In this document: positions 34,164 through 44,028 of the stretch, piece by piece | Position numbering within the stretch: position 1 is the stretch's first letter | Layout of the letters: each line of letters starts with the position of its first letter | Source of the DNA: RH-AL1 sp964235705 | GTDB lineage: Bacteria > Pseudomonadota > Alphaproteobacteria > Rhizobiales > Beijerinckiaceae | Direction: 5' to 3' | Assembly (NCBI GenBank): GCA_964235705.1 | Contig: CAXSDP010000010.1 | Coordinates: 1-64,000 of the forward strand | DNA: 64,000 nucleotides | Notes under the pieces: generated by a model | Database searches by the model: none | Seen by the model: only the letters and a program-made list of their open reading frames with translations | What the model was told of the DNA's origin: nothing | Translations under genes and position numbers: made by a program

Positions 34164-37100
34164 CTATTCCGCCGGGAACGGCGGGAGGGGTTTGGCGCGC
34201 CGCCGCGTGAGGAATGCCGGCAAGCGGCGCCGGCGCAGGAAGTGGTGCAGCCGGTCGAGGTACAGGTAGATCACCGGCGTCGTGTAGAGGGTCAGCACCT
34301 GGGACACCAGCAGCCCGCCGGCGATGGTGATGCCGAGCGGCCGGCGCAGCGCCGAGCCCGGCCCCGAGGCGATGATCAGGGGCACCGCCCCCAGCAGGGC
34401 GGCGAGCGTCGTCATCAGGATCGGCCGGAAGCGCTCGACGCAGGCCTCGAAGATCGCCTCGGCGGCCGGCAGCCCGCGCCCGCGCTCGGCGTGTAGGGCG
34501 AAGTCGACCAGCATGATGCCGTTCTTCTTCACGATGCCGATGAGCAGGATGATGCCGATGAAGGCGATGAGGCTCAGCTCCGTGCCCGTGACCTGCAGGG
34601 CGAGCAGCGCCCCGAGCCCGGCGGAGGGCAGCGTCGAGATGATGGTGAGGGGGTGGGCGAGGCTCTCGTAGAGCACGCCGAGCGTGATGTAGACGGCGAT
34701 CAGCGCCGCGTAGAGCAGGACCCCCTGCGAGCCCGAAGACTGCTGGAACAGCTTCGAGTCCCCGGTGAACTGCCCCTGCAGCGAGTCGGGCAGGTGCATG
34801 TCGGCGACCGTCCTGAGGATGGTGGCGTTGGCATCCGACTGGACGGCGCCCGGTTTCAGGTTGAAGGTGATCGTCACCTCGGGGAACTGGCCCTCGTGGT
34901 TCACGGTCAGCGGCGCGAAGCCGACCTGGACGTGGGCCATCGATTGCAGCTGGATCTGCCCCGTGGCGCTCGCCTGGTTGGTGGTGGACGACGGGTTGGT
35001 GCCGTCGGCCTGCAGGGCGGCCGGGCTCTGGGTGGTCGTGGTCGATTGCGTGTTCGACGTCGAGCCGACCTGCGAGGTGCTGTTGGACGTGTTGGTGGAG
35101 GACTGAGCGTTGTTGGCGCCGGGGTCGAGCGCCGTCTGCACCTGGCCGCCCCCCAGCCCGCTCGAACTCTGCAGGCTGACGCCGGCCGGCACGAAGATGT
35201 TGGTCAGGTCGCTGAGCTGGCGCAGCTCGTGCGACGGCGATTCGAGGATGACCCGGTACTGGTTGCGGGGCGAGTAGATCGTCGACACCTGCCTCTGCGA
35301 GAAGGCGTTGTTGAGGGCATTGTCGATGTTGGCCATCGTCACGCCGAGCCGCGAGGCGGTCGTCCGGTCGACCACGAGGTTCGCCTGCAGGCCGCCCGCC
35401 TCGTGGTCCGTGGTGACGTCGGTGATCTGCGGCAGCGTCTTCAGCTTGGCGACGACCTGGGGGTAGATCCTGGTCAACTCGCCGTAATCGTTGTCGGTGA
35501 GGGTGAAGGACAGGCTCGCCTTGTTGGAGCGCCCGCCGAACCTCAGGTCCTGCTGGGCGACGAGGTAGGTGTCGATGCCGACCACCTTGCGGAAGGTCCC
35601 GCGCAGGCGGGCGATGACCTGGTTCGCGGTCTCGCCGTGGCGCTCGGCCAGCGGCTTCAGGGAGATGAAGAGCTGCCCCTGGTTGTTGGAGTTCGATTGT
35701 GGGCCGCCGCCCGGGTTGCCGAGCGAGGAGCCGACGTTGGCCACCGCCGGATCGGCCTTGGCGAGCGCCGCGATGCGCTCCTCGAGCGGCACGATGGCCT
35801 GGTAGGAGATCGCCGGCGGCGCCTCCGTGGTGGCCATGATGAGGTCCGTCTCGTCCTCGGGGAAGAAGCCCTTCGGCGTCACGATGAAGAGGTGGATCGT
35901 CAGCCAGATGGTGCCGAAGAAGACCAGGATGGTGAGGAAGCGGTGCCGCAGCACGATCCGCAGCGTGAGTGCGTAGAAGCCCGCGACGGCGGCGAGCGAT
36001 CCTTCCACGGCGCGGTCGACGAGGTTGGGCCGGCGCGGCGGCTTCGGGCTCGTGAAATTGGCGCAGATCATCGGCGTGATGGTCAGCGACGCCACGGTGG
36101 AGATCAGGATCGCGAAGGTGAGCGTCAGCGAGAACTCGTGGAACAGCTTGCCCGGCGCGCCGCCGAGGAACAGCAGCGGGATGAAGGCGGCCATCAGCGA
36201 CACCGAGATGGAGATCACGGTGAAGCCGATCTGGCGCGAGCCCTCCAGCGCCGCCCGCAGCGGGGCCATGCCGGCGTCCCGGTTCTTGTCGATCGTCTCG
36301 ATCATCACGATGGCGTCGTCGACGACGAAGCCGACGGAGGTGGCGAGCGCCATCAACGAGATGTTGTCGATGGAGAAGCCGCACACGTACATGCAGGCGC
36401 AGGTGCCCGACAGCGCGAGCGGCACGGTGGCGCCGGCGGCGAGCGTCGGCGTGATCCGGCGCAGGAACACGAAGACCACCATCATCACCAACACGACCGT
36501 GGCGAACAGCGTCTTGATCATGTCGCCGACGCTGGCGCGGATGGTGGTGGTGCGGTCGTTGAGGACCGAGATGGTGACGCCGCCGGGCAGGAAGCGCTGC
36601 AACTCGGGCAGCAGCGCCTTGATGTGGTCAACCGTCTCGATGACGTTGGCGTCCGCCTGCTTGCGAACGTAGAGGAGCACGGCCGGCGCGCCGTTGAAGG
36701 TCGCCTCCGATCGCTCGGAGCGCACGCTATGCGACACGTGGGCGACGTCGCCGAGGATGACGCTGGTGCCGCTGGCGTTCTTCACGACGAGGTTGCGGTA
36801 GTCGTCCAGCGTCTTCAGCTGGTCGTTGGTGTCGATGGAGCGGCCGAACACCGCCCCGTCGATCGAGCCGATCGGCGACAGGGCGTTGGCGTTGATGATG
36901 GCCGTGCGGATGTCGTCCGTGCCCAGGCCCGCCGCCGACAGCTTGGCGGGGTCGGCGGTCACGCGGATCGCCGGCTGGTCGGCGCCGGCCACGCTGACCT
37001 CGGCGACGCCCGGCACCTGCGAGATGCGCTGGAGCAGCACGGTGTCGGCGGCATCGTAGATGGCTGACGAGGGCATCTGCTTCGATGTGAGCGCCAGGAT

Positions 37101-37520
37101 CAGCACGGGGATGTTGTTGGGGTTGGCCTTGCGGAACACCGGCACGTTGGGGAGCCCGGCCGGCAGGTCGGTGGCGGCGGCGTTCAGGGCGGCCTGGACG
37201 TCGCGGGCCGCGCCGTCGACGTTCCGGCTGAAGTCGAACAGGGCGATGATGACCGAGTTGCCGAGCGAGCTGACGGAGGTCAATTCCGTCAGGCCGGCGA
37301 TCTCGCCGACGTGGCGCTCGATGGGCGCGGCGACCGTCGAGCCCATGATCTCCGGGCTCGCGCCGGGGTATTGCGCGTTGATGAAGACGGCGGGGAAGTC
37401 GATCGTCGGCAGGGCGCTGACCGGCAGCTCGAAATAGGCGACCGCGCCCAGCAGGAACACGCCGATCGCGAGCAGGATCGTGCCGATCGGCCGGCGGATG
37501 AAGAGGGCGGATATGTTCAC
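34164..37520 (-). CDS. mdtC: RND efflux pump inner-membrane subunit, MdtC-like
   Basis: This 1118-aa protein is an RND transporter with 12 membrane helices. The proton-relay Asp pair is in GFVVDDAIVMIET near residue 407, and the C-terminal GIVKKNGIMLVDFAL and RFRPILMTTLAALLGAVPL blocks are present. It is about 75 residues longer than its partner because of a Ser/Thr/Asn/Gln-rich insertion (about residues 790-850, DNA about 34970-35150) in the second periplasmic porter region. It follows mdtB after 3 nt. MdtB and MdtC form heterotrimers exporting bile salts, novobiocin and other compounds in enterobacteria; the substrate here is not known. Confidence 0.9.
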   Translation of the reverse strand: MNISALFIRRPIGTILLAIGVFLLGAVAYFELPVSALPTIDFPAVFINAQYPGASPEIMGSTVAAPIERHVGEIAGLTELTSVSSLGNSVIIALFDFSRNVDGAARDVQAALNAAATDLPAGLPNVPVFRKANPNNIPVLILALTSKQMPSSAIYDAADTVLLQRISQVPGVAEVSVAGADQPAIRVTADPAKLSAAGLGTDDIRTAIINANALSPIGSIDGAVFGRSIDTNDQLKTLDDYRNLVVKNASGTSVILGDVAHVSHSVRSERSEATFNGAPAVLLYVRKQADANVIETVDHIKALLPELQRFLPGGVTISVLNDRTTTIRASVGDMIKTLFATVVLVMMVVFVFLRRITPTLAAGATVPLALSGTCACMYVCGFSIDNISLMALATSVGFVVDDAIVMIETIDKNRDAGMAPLRAALEGSRQIGFTVISISVSLMAAFIPLLFLGGAPGKLFHEFSLTLTFAILISTVASLTITPMICANFTSPKPPRRPNLVDRAVEGSLAAVAGFYALTLRIVLRHRFLTILVFFGTIWLTIHLFIVTPKGFFPEDETDLIMATTEAPPAISYQAIVPLEERIAALAKADPAVANVGSSLGNPGGGPQSNSNNQGQLFISLKPLAERHGETANQVIARLRGTFRKVVGIDTYLVAQQDLRFGGRSNKASLSFTLTDNDYGELTRIYPQVVAKLKTLPQITDVTTDHEAGGLQANLVVDRTTASRLGVTMANIDNALNNAFSQRQVSTIYSPRNQYRVILESPSHELRQLSDLTNIFVPAGVSLQSSSGLGGGQVQTALDPGANNAQSSTNTSNSTSQVGSTSNTQSTTTTQSPAALQADGTNPSSTTNQASATGQIQLQSMAHVQVGFAPLTVNHEGQFPEVTITFNLKPGAVQSDANATILRTVADMHLPDSLQGQFTGDSKLFQQSSGSQGVLLYAALIAVYITLGVLYESLAHPLTIISTLPSAGLGALLALQVTGTELSLIAFIGIILLIGIVKKNGIMLVDFALHAERGRGLPAAEAIFEACVERFRPILMTTLAALLGAVPLIIASGPGSALRRPLGITIAGGLLVSQVLTLYTTPVIYLYLDRLHHFLRRRRLPAFLTRRRAKPLPPFPAE

Positions 37521-37523
37521 CCG

Positions 37524-40500
37524 CTACTCCGCCGCCTTGGGATGCCGGAACTCGTCGGGCTCCTCCAACACCGGATCGGCGGCCTTGGCGCGGGCGAAGA
37601 AGCGGGCGCGTAGGCCTTCCATGGCGACGTAGATCACCGGGGTCGTGTAGAGCGTGATGAGCTGGGAGAGCAGCAGGCCGCCGACGATGGTGATGCCGAG
37701 CGGGTTGCGCAGCTCGGAGCCGGTGCCGGTGGCGAAGGCAAGCGGCAGCGCGCCGAACAGCGCGGCCAGCGTCGTCATCATGATCGGGCGGAAGCGGAGC
37801 AGCGAGGCCTGGATGATCGCCTCGCGCGGCGCCATGTGCCCGTCGCGCTCCGCTTCCAGCGCGAAATCGATGATCAGGATCGCGTTCTTCTTCACGATGC
37901 CCATCAGCAGCACGATGCCGATCAGCGCGATCAGCGACAGGTCCATGCGGAACGCCATCAGCGCGAGCAACGCGCCCACGCCGGCGGAGGGCAGGGTGGA
38001 CAGGATCGTCACGGGATGGATCGCGCTCTCGTAGAGCACGCCCAGCACGATGTAGATGGTCACCGCCGCCGCCAGGATCAGGTAGGGCTCGTTGGCGAGC
38101 GAACTCGCGAACTCGGCCGCGTCGCCGGAGAAGGAGCCGGAAATGTCGTCGGGTACGCCGATGGCCGTGCTCGCCCGACCGATGGCGGTGACGGCGTTCG
38201 ACAGCGACTCGCCCTCGGCGAGGTTGAAGCTGATCGTGACGGAGGGGAACTGCTCGGTGTGCTGCACCGAGAGCGGCGCGGTGTCGTGGCGCAGCGCCGT
38301 GAAGGTGGAGAGCGGCACTTGCGCCTCGGTGTTCGAGGACACGTAGAGGTTCTTCAAGGAGGCGGTGTCGGCGAGGTAGCGCGGCTCCGCCTCCAGGATG
38401 ACGCGGTACTGGTTGGTCTGGGTGTAGATGGTGGACACCTGGCGTTGGCCGAAGGCGTCGTACAGCGTGTCGTTGATGTTCTGGACGGAGATGCCGAGGC
38501 GTCCGGCGAGCTTGCGATCGATGTCGACGTAGAGGCGCAGCCCGCCGTCCTGGGCCTCGGAGGTGACGTCGCGCAGCACCGGCGAGTCGCGCAGCGCGCC
38601 GACGAGCTTGCGCGACCATTCGGCGACGTCCGACGTCCTCGTGCCGTTCAGCGTGTATTGGTACTGGGCGCTGGAGGATTGCGCGGTGATCTGGATGTCC
38701 TGCACGCTCTGGAAGGTGAGGGTGAGCGAGGGCAGGTTCGCGACCTTCGCTTGCAGGCGCTTGATGACGGCGTTCACGCCGTCGCGCCCGCTGTCGCGCG
38801 GCTTGAGGACGATCGAGAGCCGGCCGGAGTTCGGTGTCGCGTTGACGGTGCCGACGCCCACGACCGCCGTGACGCCGGCGACCGCCGGATCGTCGCGGAT
38901 GGCGCTGGCGGCCTGCTGTTGCAGGCGCGACATCTCCGCGAAGGACACGGTGGGGCTGGCGCTGGCGACGGCCGAGACCAGGCCGGTGTCCTGCGGCGGC
39001 AGGAAGCCCTTGGGGATCACGATGTACAGCAGGACCGTCGCGGCCAGCGTCCCGACCGTCACCAGCAGCATGAGCGACTGGTGGCCCAGCACCCATTCGA
39101 GGCTGCGCCGGTACCGTTCGCTCAGCCGCTCGCCGAGCCGCGCCAACCGGCCGGGTGGCTTCGACAGGTCCTCCCGGCGGTGGCGCAGCAGCTGGCCGCA
39201 CATCATCGGCGTGAGGGTCAGGGACACCAGGGCCGAGGCGACGACGGCGATCGTCAGCACGAGCGCGAACTCGCGGAACATGCGGCCGACGATGCCGGTC
39301 ATGAAGAGCAGGGGGATGAAGACGGCGACGAGCGACACGGTCAGGGAGATGACGGTGAAGCCGATCTCCCGCGCGCCGCTCAAGGCCGCCTCCAGCGGCG
39401 GCTCGCCGGCTTCCAGGTGGCGGACGATGTTCTCGATCATCACGATCGCGTCGTCGACCACGAAGCCCGTGCCGATGGTGAGCGCCATCAGCGACAGGTT
39501 GTCGAGGCTGAAGCCGAAGAAGTACATCACGCCGAAGGTGGCGATGAGCGACAGCGGCAACGCGACGCCGGCGATCAGGGTGGCGCGAGCCGAGCGCAGG
39601 AACACCAGCACCACCAGCACCACCAGCACCACCGACAGGACCAGGGTGAACTGCACGTCGGCGATCGAGGCCTTGATGGTGCCGGTGCGGTCGTTGACGA
39701 TCGACAGGTCGACGCCCGCCGGCAGCTGCGCCTTCAGGTGGGTCAACTCCTTGCGGACCCGCTCCACGGTCGCGACCACGTTGGCGCCGGGCTGGCGCTG
39801 CACGTCGATGATGACGGCCGGCGCACCCTGGTACCATCCGGCGACGTGGTCGTTCTCCAGCCCGTCGACGATGTGGGCGACGTCGGAGAACAGCACGGGC
39901 GCGCCGTTGCGATAGGCGACCACCACGGACTTGTAGCCGTCGGCCGCGTCGATCTGGTCGTTGGCGCCGATCGCGTAGGCGTGCTGGGAGCCGTCGATGG
40001 AGCCCTTGGCGCCGGCGACGTTGGCGTTGGAGAGCGCGGTGCGAAGGTCCTCCATGCCGATGCCGTAGTCGGCGAGGCGCTGGAGGTCGGCCTGGATGCG
40101 CACCGCCGGCCGCAGCCCGCCAAGGATGCCGACGTGGCCGACGCCGGACAATTCGGCGATCCGCTGGCCGAGCAGCGTGTCGGCGAGGTCGGACATGGCG
40201 CGGATCGAGATCGTCTTGGAGGTCAGCGCCAGCTCGATCACCGCCGTGTCGGCCGGGTTCACCTTCGAGTAGACGGGCGGGTAGGGCAGGTTCTTGGGCA
40301 GGGTCGAGGCGGCGGCGTTGATGCCGGCCTGGACGTCCTGCGCCGCGCCGTCGATGTCGCGGTTGAGGTCGAACTGCAGGGTGATCGACGACAGGCCGAA
40401 GGCCGACGACGAGGTCATCGTGCTCAGCGAGGGGATCTGCCCGAGCTGGCGCTCGAGGGGTGCGGTGACGAGTTGGGCCATCGTGTCCGGGTTGGCGCCG

Positions 40501-40655
40501 GGCAGCTGGGTGGTGATCTGGATCGTCGGGAAGTCGACCTGCGGCAGCGCCGCGACCGACAGGTAGGAATAGCCGAGCACCCCCCCGAGCATCACGGCGA
40601 TGGCGAGCAGCATCGTCGCGATCGGGCGCTTGATGAAGAGGGCGGACACGTTCAT
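37524..40655 (-). CDS. mdtB: RND efflux pump inner-membrane subunit, MdtB-like
   Basis: The 1043-aa product has the full RND layout: the N-terminal MNVSALFIKRPIATMLLAIA helix, GLSSITLQFDLNRDIDGAAQDVQAGINAA, the proton-relay pair in GFVVDDAIVMIENI near residue 405, and GIVKKNAILIIDFALEAER and RFRPIMMTTLAALFGALPLA at the end. ATG 40655 overlaps the stop of mdtA (ATGA), showing translational coupling. With MdtC-like 34164-37520 it should form a mixed trimer, joined to MdtA and the outer-membrane factor encoded first in the operon. Confidence 0.92.
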   Translation of the reverse strand: MNVSALFIKRPIATMLLAIAVMLGGVLGYSYLSVAALPQVDFPTIQITTQLPGANPDTMAQLVTAPLERQLGQIPSLSTMTSSSAFGLSSITLQFDLNRDIDGAAQDVQAGINAAASTLPKNLPYPPVYSKVNPADTAVIELALTSKTISIRAMSDLADTLLGQRIAELSGVGHVGILGGLRPAVRIQADLQRLADYGIGMEDLRTALSNANVAGAKGSIDGSQHAYAIGANDQIDAADGYKSVVVAYRNGAPVLFSDVAHIVDGLENDHVAGWYQGAPAVIIDVQRQPGANVVATVERVRKELTHLKAQLPAGVDLSIVNDRTGTIKASIADVQFTLVLSVVLVVLVVLVFLRSARATLIAGVALPLSLIATFGVMYFFGFSLDNLSLMALTIGTGFVVDDAIVMIENIVRHLEAGEPPLEAALSGAREIGFTVISLTVSLVAVFIPLLFMTGIVGRMFREFALVLTIAVVASALVSLTLTPMMCGQLLRHRREDLSKPPGRLARLGERLSERYRRSLEWVLGHQSLMLLVTVGTLAATVLLYIVIPKGFLPPQDTGLVSAVASASPTVSFAEMSRLQQQAASAIRDDPAVAGVTAVVGVGTVNATPNSGRLSIVLKPRDSGRDGVNAVIKRLQAKVANLPSLTLTFQSVQDIQITAQSSSAQYQYTLNGTRTSDVAEWSRKLVGALRDSPVLRDVTSEAQDGGLRLYVDIDRKLAGRLGISVQNINDTLYDAFGQRQVSTIYTQTNQYRVILEAEPRYLADTASLKNLYVSSNTEAQVPLSTFTALRHDTAPLSVQHTEQFPSVTISFNLAEGESLSNAVTAIGRASTAIGVPDDISGSFSGDAAEFASSLANEPYLILAAAVTIYIVLGVLYESAIHPVTILSTLPSAGVGALLALMAFRMDLSLIALIGIVLLMGIVKKNAILIIDFALEAERDGHMAPREAIIQASLLRFRPIMMTTLAALFGALPLAFATGTGSELRNPLGITIVGGLLLSQLITLYTTPVIYVAMEGLRARFFARAKAADPVLEEPDEFRHPKAAE

Positions 40656-41971
40656 TCCGAAGCGCTCTGGCGATGGCCCCCGCCACGACGGTGCTGCGGG
40701 GCCGGCGCGTCGCCGCCCGGCTTGGGTGGCGACACGTCCTCGCGGTGCAGCGCCGGGGTGGCCGTCGCCGCCGCGCCCTGGTCGGGCGCCGGCTTGACCT
40801 TGGCGCCGTCGGTCAGCTTCTGGAAGCCGCTGGTGATGACGCTCTCGCCCGCCTTGAGGCCAGCCGTGACCACCGCCTCCGCGTCGTCCTGCTGCCCGAC
40901 CGTGACCGGCCGCATCGTCGCCTTGTCGTCGACCACCGTGAAGACGAACTGGCCGTTGGGGCCCTGCTGAAGGGCGGCGATCGGCACGGTGATGGCGTCG
41001 TGCAGCGTTTCGACGCGCAGGCGCACGTTGGTGAAGATGCCCGGCCAAAGCTGCAGCTGGGGATTGTCGAAGTTCGCCTTCAGCTTCACCGTCCCCGTCG
41101 TCGAGTCGATGGTGTTGTTGACCACCGCGAGCACGCCGTGGTCGACGACGCCCTTGCCGTTCGCGTCGAGGGCCTGCACGTCGAGCTGGTTGAGCAGCGA
41201 CGCCTTGTTGATGCGCGGCAAGTCCTGTTGCGGGATGTTGAAGATGACGCTGATCGGCTGGATCTGCGACACGGTGACGATGCCGGTGGTGTCGGCGGCG
41301 TGCAGGAGGTTGCCGACGTCGACGTTGCGGATGCCGGTGAGCCCGGCGATCGGCGAGGTGATGTTGGTGTAGGACAGCGTGGTGGCGGCACTGTCGATGG
41401 TCGCCTGATCGACCGCGACCTGCGCCTCGTCGGAGGCGACGGTCGCGACCTGCGTGTCGTACTGCTGCTGCGTCACCGCCTTGGTGAGCGAGAGCTGCTT
41501 GTAGCGGGCGAGGTCGCGGTAGGCGTTGGCGAGCGTCGCCTCGTCGAGCTTCTTCTTGGCGATGTCCTGGTCGTAGGTGGCCTGGTACAGGCGCGGGTCG
41601 ATCTTGGCGATCGTGTCGCCGGCCTTCACCTTCTGCCCCTCGACGAAGTTCAGCGACTGCAGGGTGCCGTCCACCTGGGTGCGGATCAGCACCGAGTTCA
41701 GCGCCTGCCCGGTGCCCACCCCCTCGACGTAGACGGGGACGTCCGCCTGCTGCGCGCTCGCCGTGAGGACGGGGATCGGGCCGGCATCGGCGCCCCCGCG
41801 TCGACCGTGACGGCCGCCGGCCGCCGCCGTCTTGTCGCCCGCGGACCCCTCGCCCGTCGTCCCGCCGTCCTTCGGCTTGTTGGTCAGGCTGGTGTTGAGG
41901 AGGGGCGTCACCAGCACCACCAGGGCGGCCAAACCCGCGAGCCACGCCACGAGCCGCCACAACCGTTTCAT
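40652..41971 (-). CDS. mdtA: RND efflux periplasmic adaptor, MdtA-like
   Basis: This 439-aa membrane-fusion protein has an N-terminal anchor (LVAWLAGLAALVVLVTPLL), a Gly/Arg-rich linker, the lipoyl half-motifs (VLIRTQVDGTLQSLNFVEGQKVKAGD and SPIAGLTGIRNVDVGNLL), an alpha-hairpin (about 125-185, LTKAVTQQQYDTQVATVASDEAQVAVDQ in parts), and beta-barrel and membrane-proximal domains ending in VTAGLKAGESVITSGFQKL. It bridges MdtBC and the outer-membrane channel. The gene sits between the outer-membrane factor (34 nt gap) and mdtB (overlap). Confidence 0.93.
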   Translation of the reverse strand: MKRLWRLVAWLAGLAALVVLVTPLLNTSLTNKPKDGGTTGEGSAGDKTAAAGGRHGRRGGADAGPIPVLTASAQQADVPVYVEGVGTGQALNSVLIRTQVDGTLQSLNFVEGQKVKAGDTIAKIDPRLYQATYDQDIAKKKLDEATLANAYRDLARYKQLSLTKAVTQQQYDTQVATVASDEAQVAVDQATIDSAATTLSYTNITSPIAGLTGIRNVDVGNLLHAADTTGIVTVSQIQPISVIFNIPQQDLPRINKASLLNQLDVQALDANGKGVVDHGVLAVVNNTIDSTTGTVKLKANFDNPQLQLWPGIFTNVRLRVETLHDAITVPIAALQQGPNGQFVFTVVDDKATMRPVTVGQQDDAEAVVTAGLKAGESVITSGFQKLTDGAKVKPAPDQGAAATATPALHREDVSPPKPGGDAPAPQHRRGGGHRQSASE

Positions 41972-42005
41972 GTCCGCTGACCCTCGATGTGCGACGACCC
42001 TCGAC

Positions 42006-43724
42006 CTACGAAGCGCGCTTGCCCTTGCCGGCGGAGGCCGCCTTGTCGGTGGTGGCCTTGCCGGCGTACGATCCGCCCAGCGCCTGGAACAGGGTGACCG
42101 CCTCCGTCAGACGGGACAATCGCACCTGGACGAGCGTGTCCTGCGTCGTGAATAGCGTCTGCTCCGTTTGCAGCAAAGTCACGACGTCGAGCACGCCCTG
42201 CTTCAATCTGTCTTCCGACAGTTGAAGGGCGAGGCGCGAGGCTTCAAGGGACTGGCGGGTCAACTCTTCTTGTTCGGCGAAGAGCTTGAGCGCGACAAGG
42301 GCGCGGTCGACGTCCGAGAAGGCGGTCACCACCGCGAGCTTGTAGTTGGCGAGCAGCTGGTCCTGCAGCCCCTTGTCCTGGTCGTACTGCCCCTGGAGCA
42401 GGCCGCCGTCGAAGATCGGCTGCGCCAGGCTGTAGCCGAGCGAGTAGAAGGTCGAGGCGGGCGAGAACAGGGTCGAGAGCGCCGTGCTCTCGAAGCCCCC
42501 CTGCGCCGTCAGCGCCAGCTGCGGGAAGAAGGCGGCGCGCGCGGCGACGAGGTCGGCGTGGGCGGCGCTGAGGCTCGACTCGGCCATCTCGACGTCGGGG
42601 CGCTGCGTCAGCACCTCGGAGGGCAAGCCCGGCGCGATGCGCGGCACGGGGCTCTTCAGCACGCTGTGGCCGGCCACGAAGACCCGCTGCGGCGCGCGGC
42701 CGAGCAGGATGCCGAGCGCGATGACGTTCTGGTCGGCGGTGACCTGGAGCGGCGGCACCGAGGCTCGCAGGTTGGCGACCAGCGCCGCCTGCTGCGCCAC
42801 GTCGAGGGCGGTCGCCGTGCCGGCCTTCTCCCGATCCTGGATCAGGGTGAGGATGCGGCTCGAATCCACCACGTCCTGCTTGGCGTAGGCGACCCGCTCG
42901 CGCGCCGCCAGCACGTTGAAGTAGGTGGTGGCGGTGGAGGCGAGCTGGGTGAGTTGCACCTCTTGCCGGTTCCAGCGGCTCGCCGTCGCGTTGTCCTGCG
43001 CCGCCTTGTAGAGCGCGCGGAAGCGGCCCCACAGGTCGAGCTGGTAGGAGCCGGAGAAGGCGGCGGTGAAGGACGAGCTGACGACCGAGCCGCCGAGGCT
43101 CGACGTGGTGCCGAGCGTGCTGGCGGCGGAGGTGGTCGAGCTCGTGGTCGTGCTGCTGCTCCCGGTGCCGCCCGTGTTCGAGATGATTCCGGTCCCCGCG
43201 CCGCTGCCGGTGGCGCCGCTGACCCCGCCGCCGCTCGCGCCCGTGCCCGTGACGCCGCCGGAGCCTGAGGGGGTCGTCGTCGTGCTCGTGTTCCCGCTGG
43301 TCCCGCTAGTGCCGCTCAACCCCGAGGTGCCCGACGACACCACCGAGGTCGACCCCCCGCCGTTCCCCGAGCGCGTGACCGAGTTGCTCGCGCTGATCGT
43401 CGGGTACAGCGCGGAGCCGGACTGGCGCGCCGTGGCGTCGGCCTGCTCGACCTGGGCGATCGCGGCGGCGACGGAGAAGTTGCCGATCTCCGCTTCCTCC
43501 ATGAAGCGGGTGAGCTCGGGCGAGTGGAAGGTGGTCCACCAGTCCACCGCGTGGTTCTCCAGCCCGCCCTTGGCGTCGGCGAAGCGGTAGGAGCCGGGAA
43601 CGTCGACCTTCACGTCGGGGACGTTGGGGCCGGGGATGCAGCCGGCCAGCGGCAGGAGGGCGAGGGCTCCCACCAGGGCGCGGGCGCGGGGCCGCCGTCC
43701 GGAGCGGTCCGCCCGTGTTCCCAT
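42006..43724 (-). CDS. Outer-membrane efflux lipoprotein (NodT/TolC-like), with low-complexity insertion
   Basis: This is an outer-membrane factor of the NodT type. The lipobox LPLAGC near residue 29 marks a lipoprotein, DWWTTFHSPELTRFMEEA starts the first helical repeat, and LPSEVLTQRPDVEMAESSLSAAHADLVAARAAFFPQLALTA is the family hallmark. About 95 residues rich in Gly/Ser/Thr (DNA about 43090-43375) are inserted between the first helix pair and the LDLWGRFRALYKAA strand, which is not usual. It is the first gene of the OMF-mdtA-mdtB-mdtC operon. I chose ATG 43724; a longer start at 43748 is possible. Confidence 0.9.
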   Translation of the reverse strand: MGTRADRSGRRPRARALVGALALLPLAGCIPGPNVPDVKVDVPGSYRFADAKGGLENHAVDWWTTFHSPELTRFMEEAEIGNFSVAAAIAQVEQADATARQSGSALYPTISASNSVTRSGNGGGSTSVVSSGTSGLSGTSGTSGNTSTTTTPSGSGGVTGTGASGGGVSGATGSGAGTGIISNTGGTGSSSTTTSSTTSAASTLGTTSSLGGSVVSSSFTAAFSGSYQLDLWGRFRALYKAAQDNATASRWNRQEVQLTQLASTATTYFNVLAARERVAYAKQDVVDSSRILTLIQDREKAGTATALDVAQQAALVANLRASVPPLQVTADQNVIALGILLGRAPQRVFVAGHSVLKSPVPRIAPGLPSEVLTQRPDVEMAESSLSAAHADLVAARAAFFPQLALTAQGGFESTALSTLFSPASTFYSLGYSLAQPIFDGGLLQGQYDQDKGLQDQLLANYKLAVVTAFSDVDRALVALKLFAEQEELTRQSLEASRLALQLSEDRLKQGVLDVVTLLQTEQTLFTTQDTLVQVRLSRLTEAVTLFQALGGSYAGKATTDKAASAGKGKRAS

Positions 43725-44028
43725 CCCTCGTGTCACCGCGTCCAACAACGCTTCACCCGCTCACCACCGCACGCCGCCGCCGCGGACGAGCCCGCACGCC
43801 ACTCATGGAGCCTTTCAGGCGTCGCATAGAGGCCAAAGCGTGTCCGTTAACGATCAAGTAACCGTATGCCGGGACCCGTGTTTGAGAAGCCACAGGGCGA
43901 GGCGAAACGGCACGGGACAACAGGGGTCGTCGGGGCGGAACGCGTCGGCCCGCCACGCTACATTGCCGGACGATCGCCCCCACGTCCAACGCGACGCGCC
44001 TCCCCCCGAAACCCTCCGCGAGTCCCCA

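Noticed and set aside
43624..44028. N-terminal extension of the photolyase upstream of TTG 44029
   Set aside because: The extension would overlap the oppositely oriented outer-membrane factor gene, is Arg/Pro-rich and not seen in the family, whose conserved start coincides with TTG 44029.
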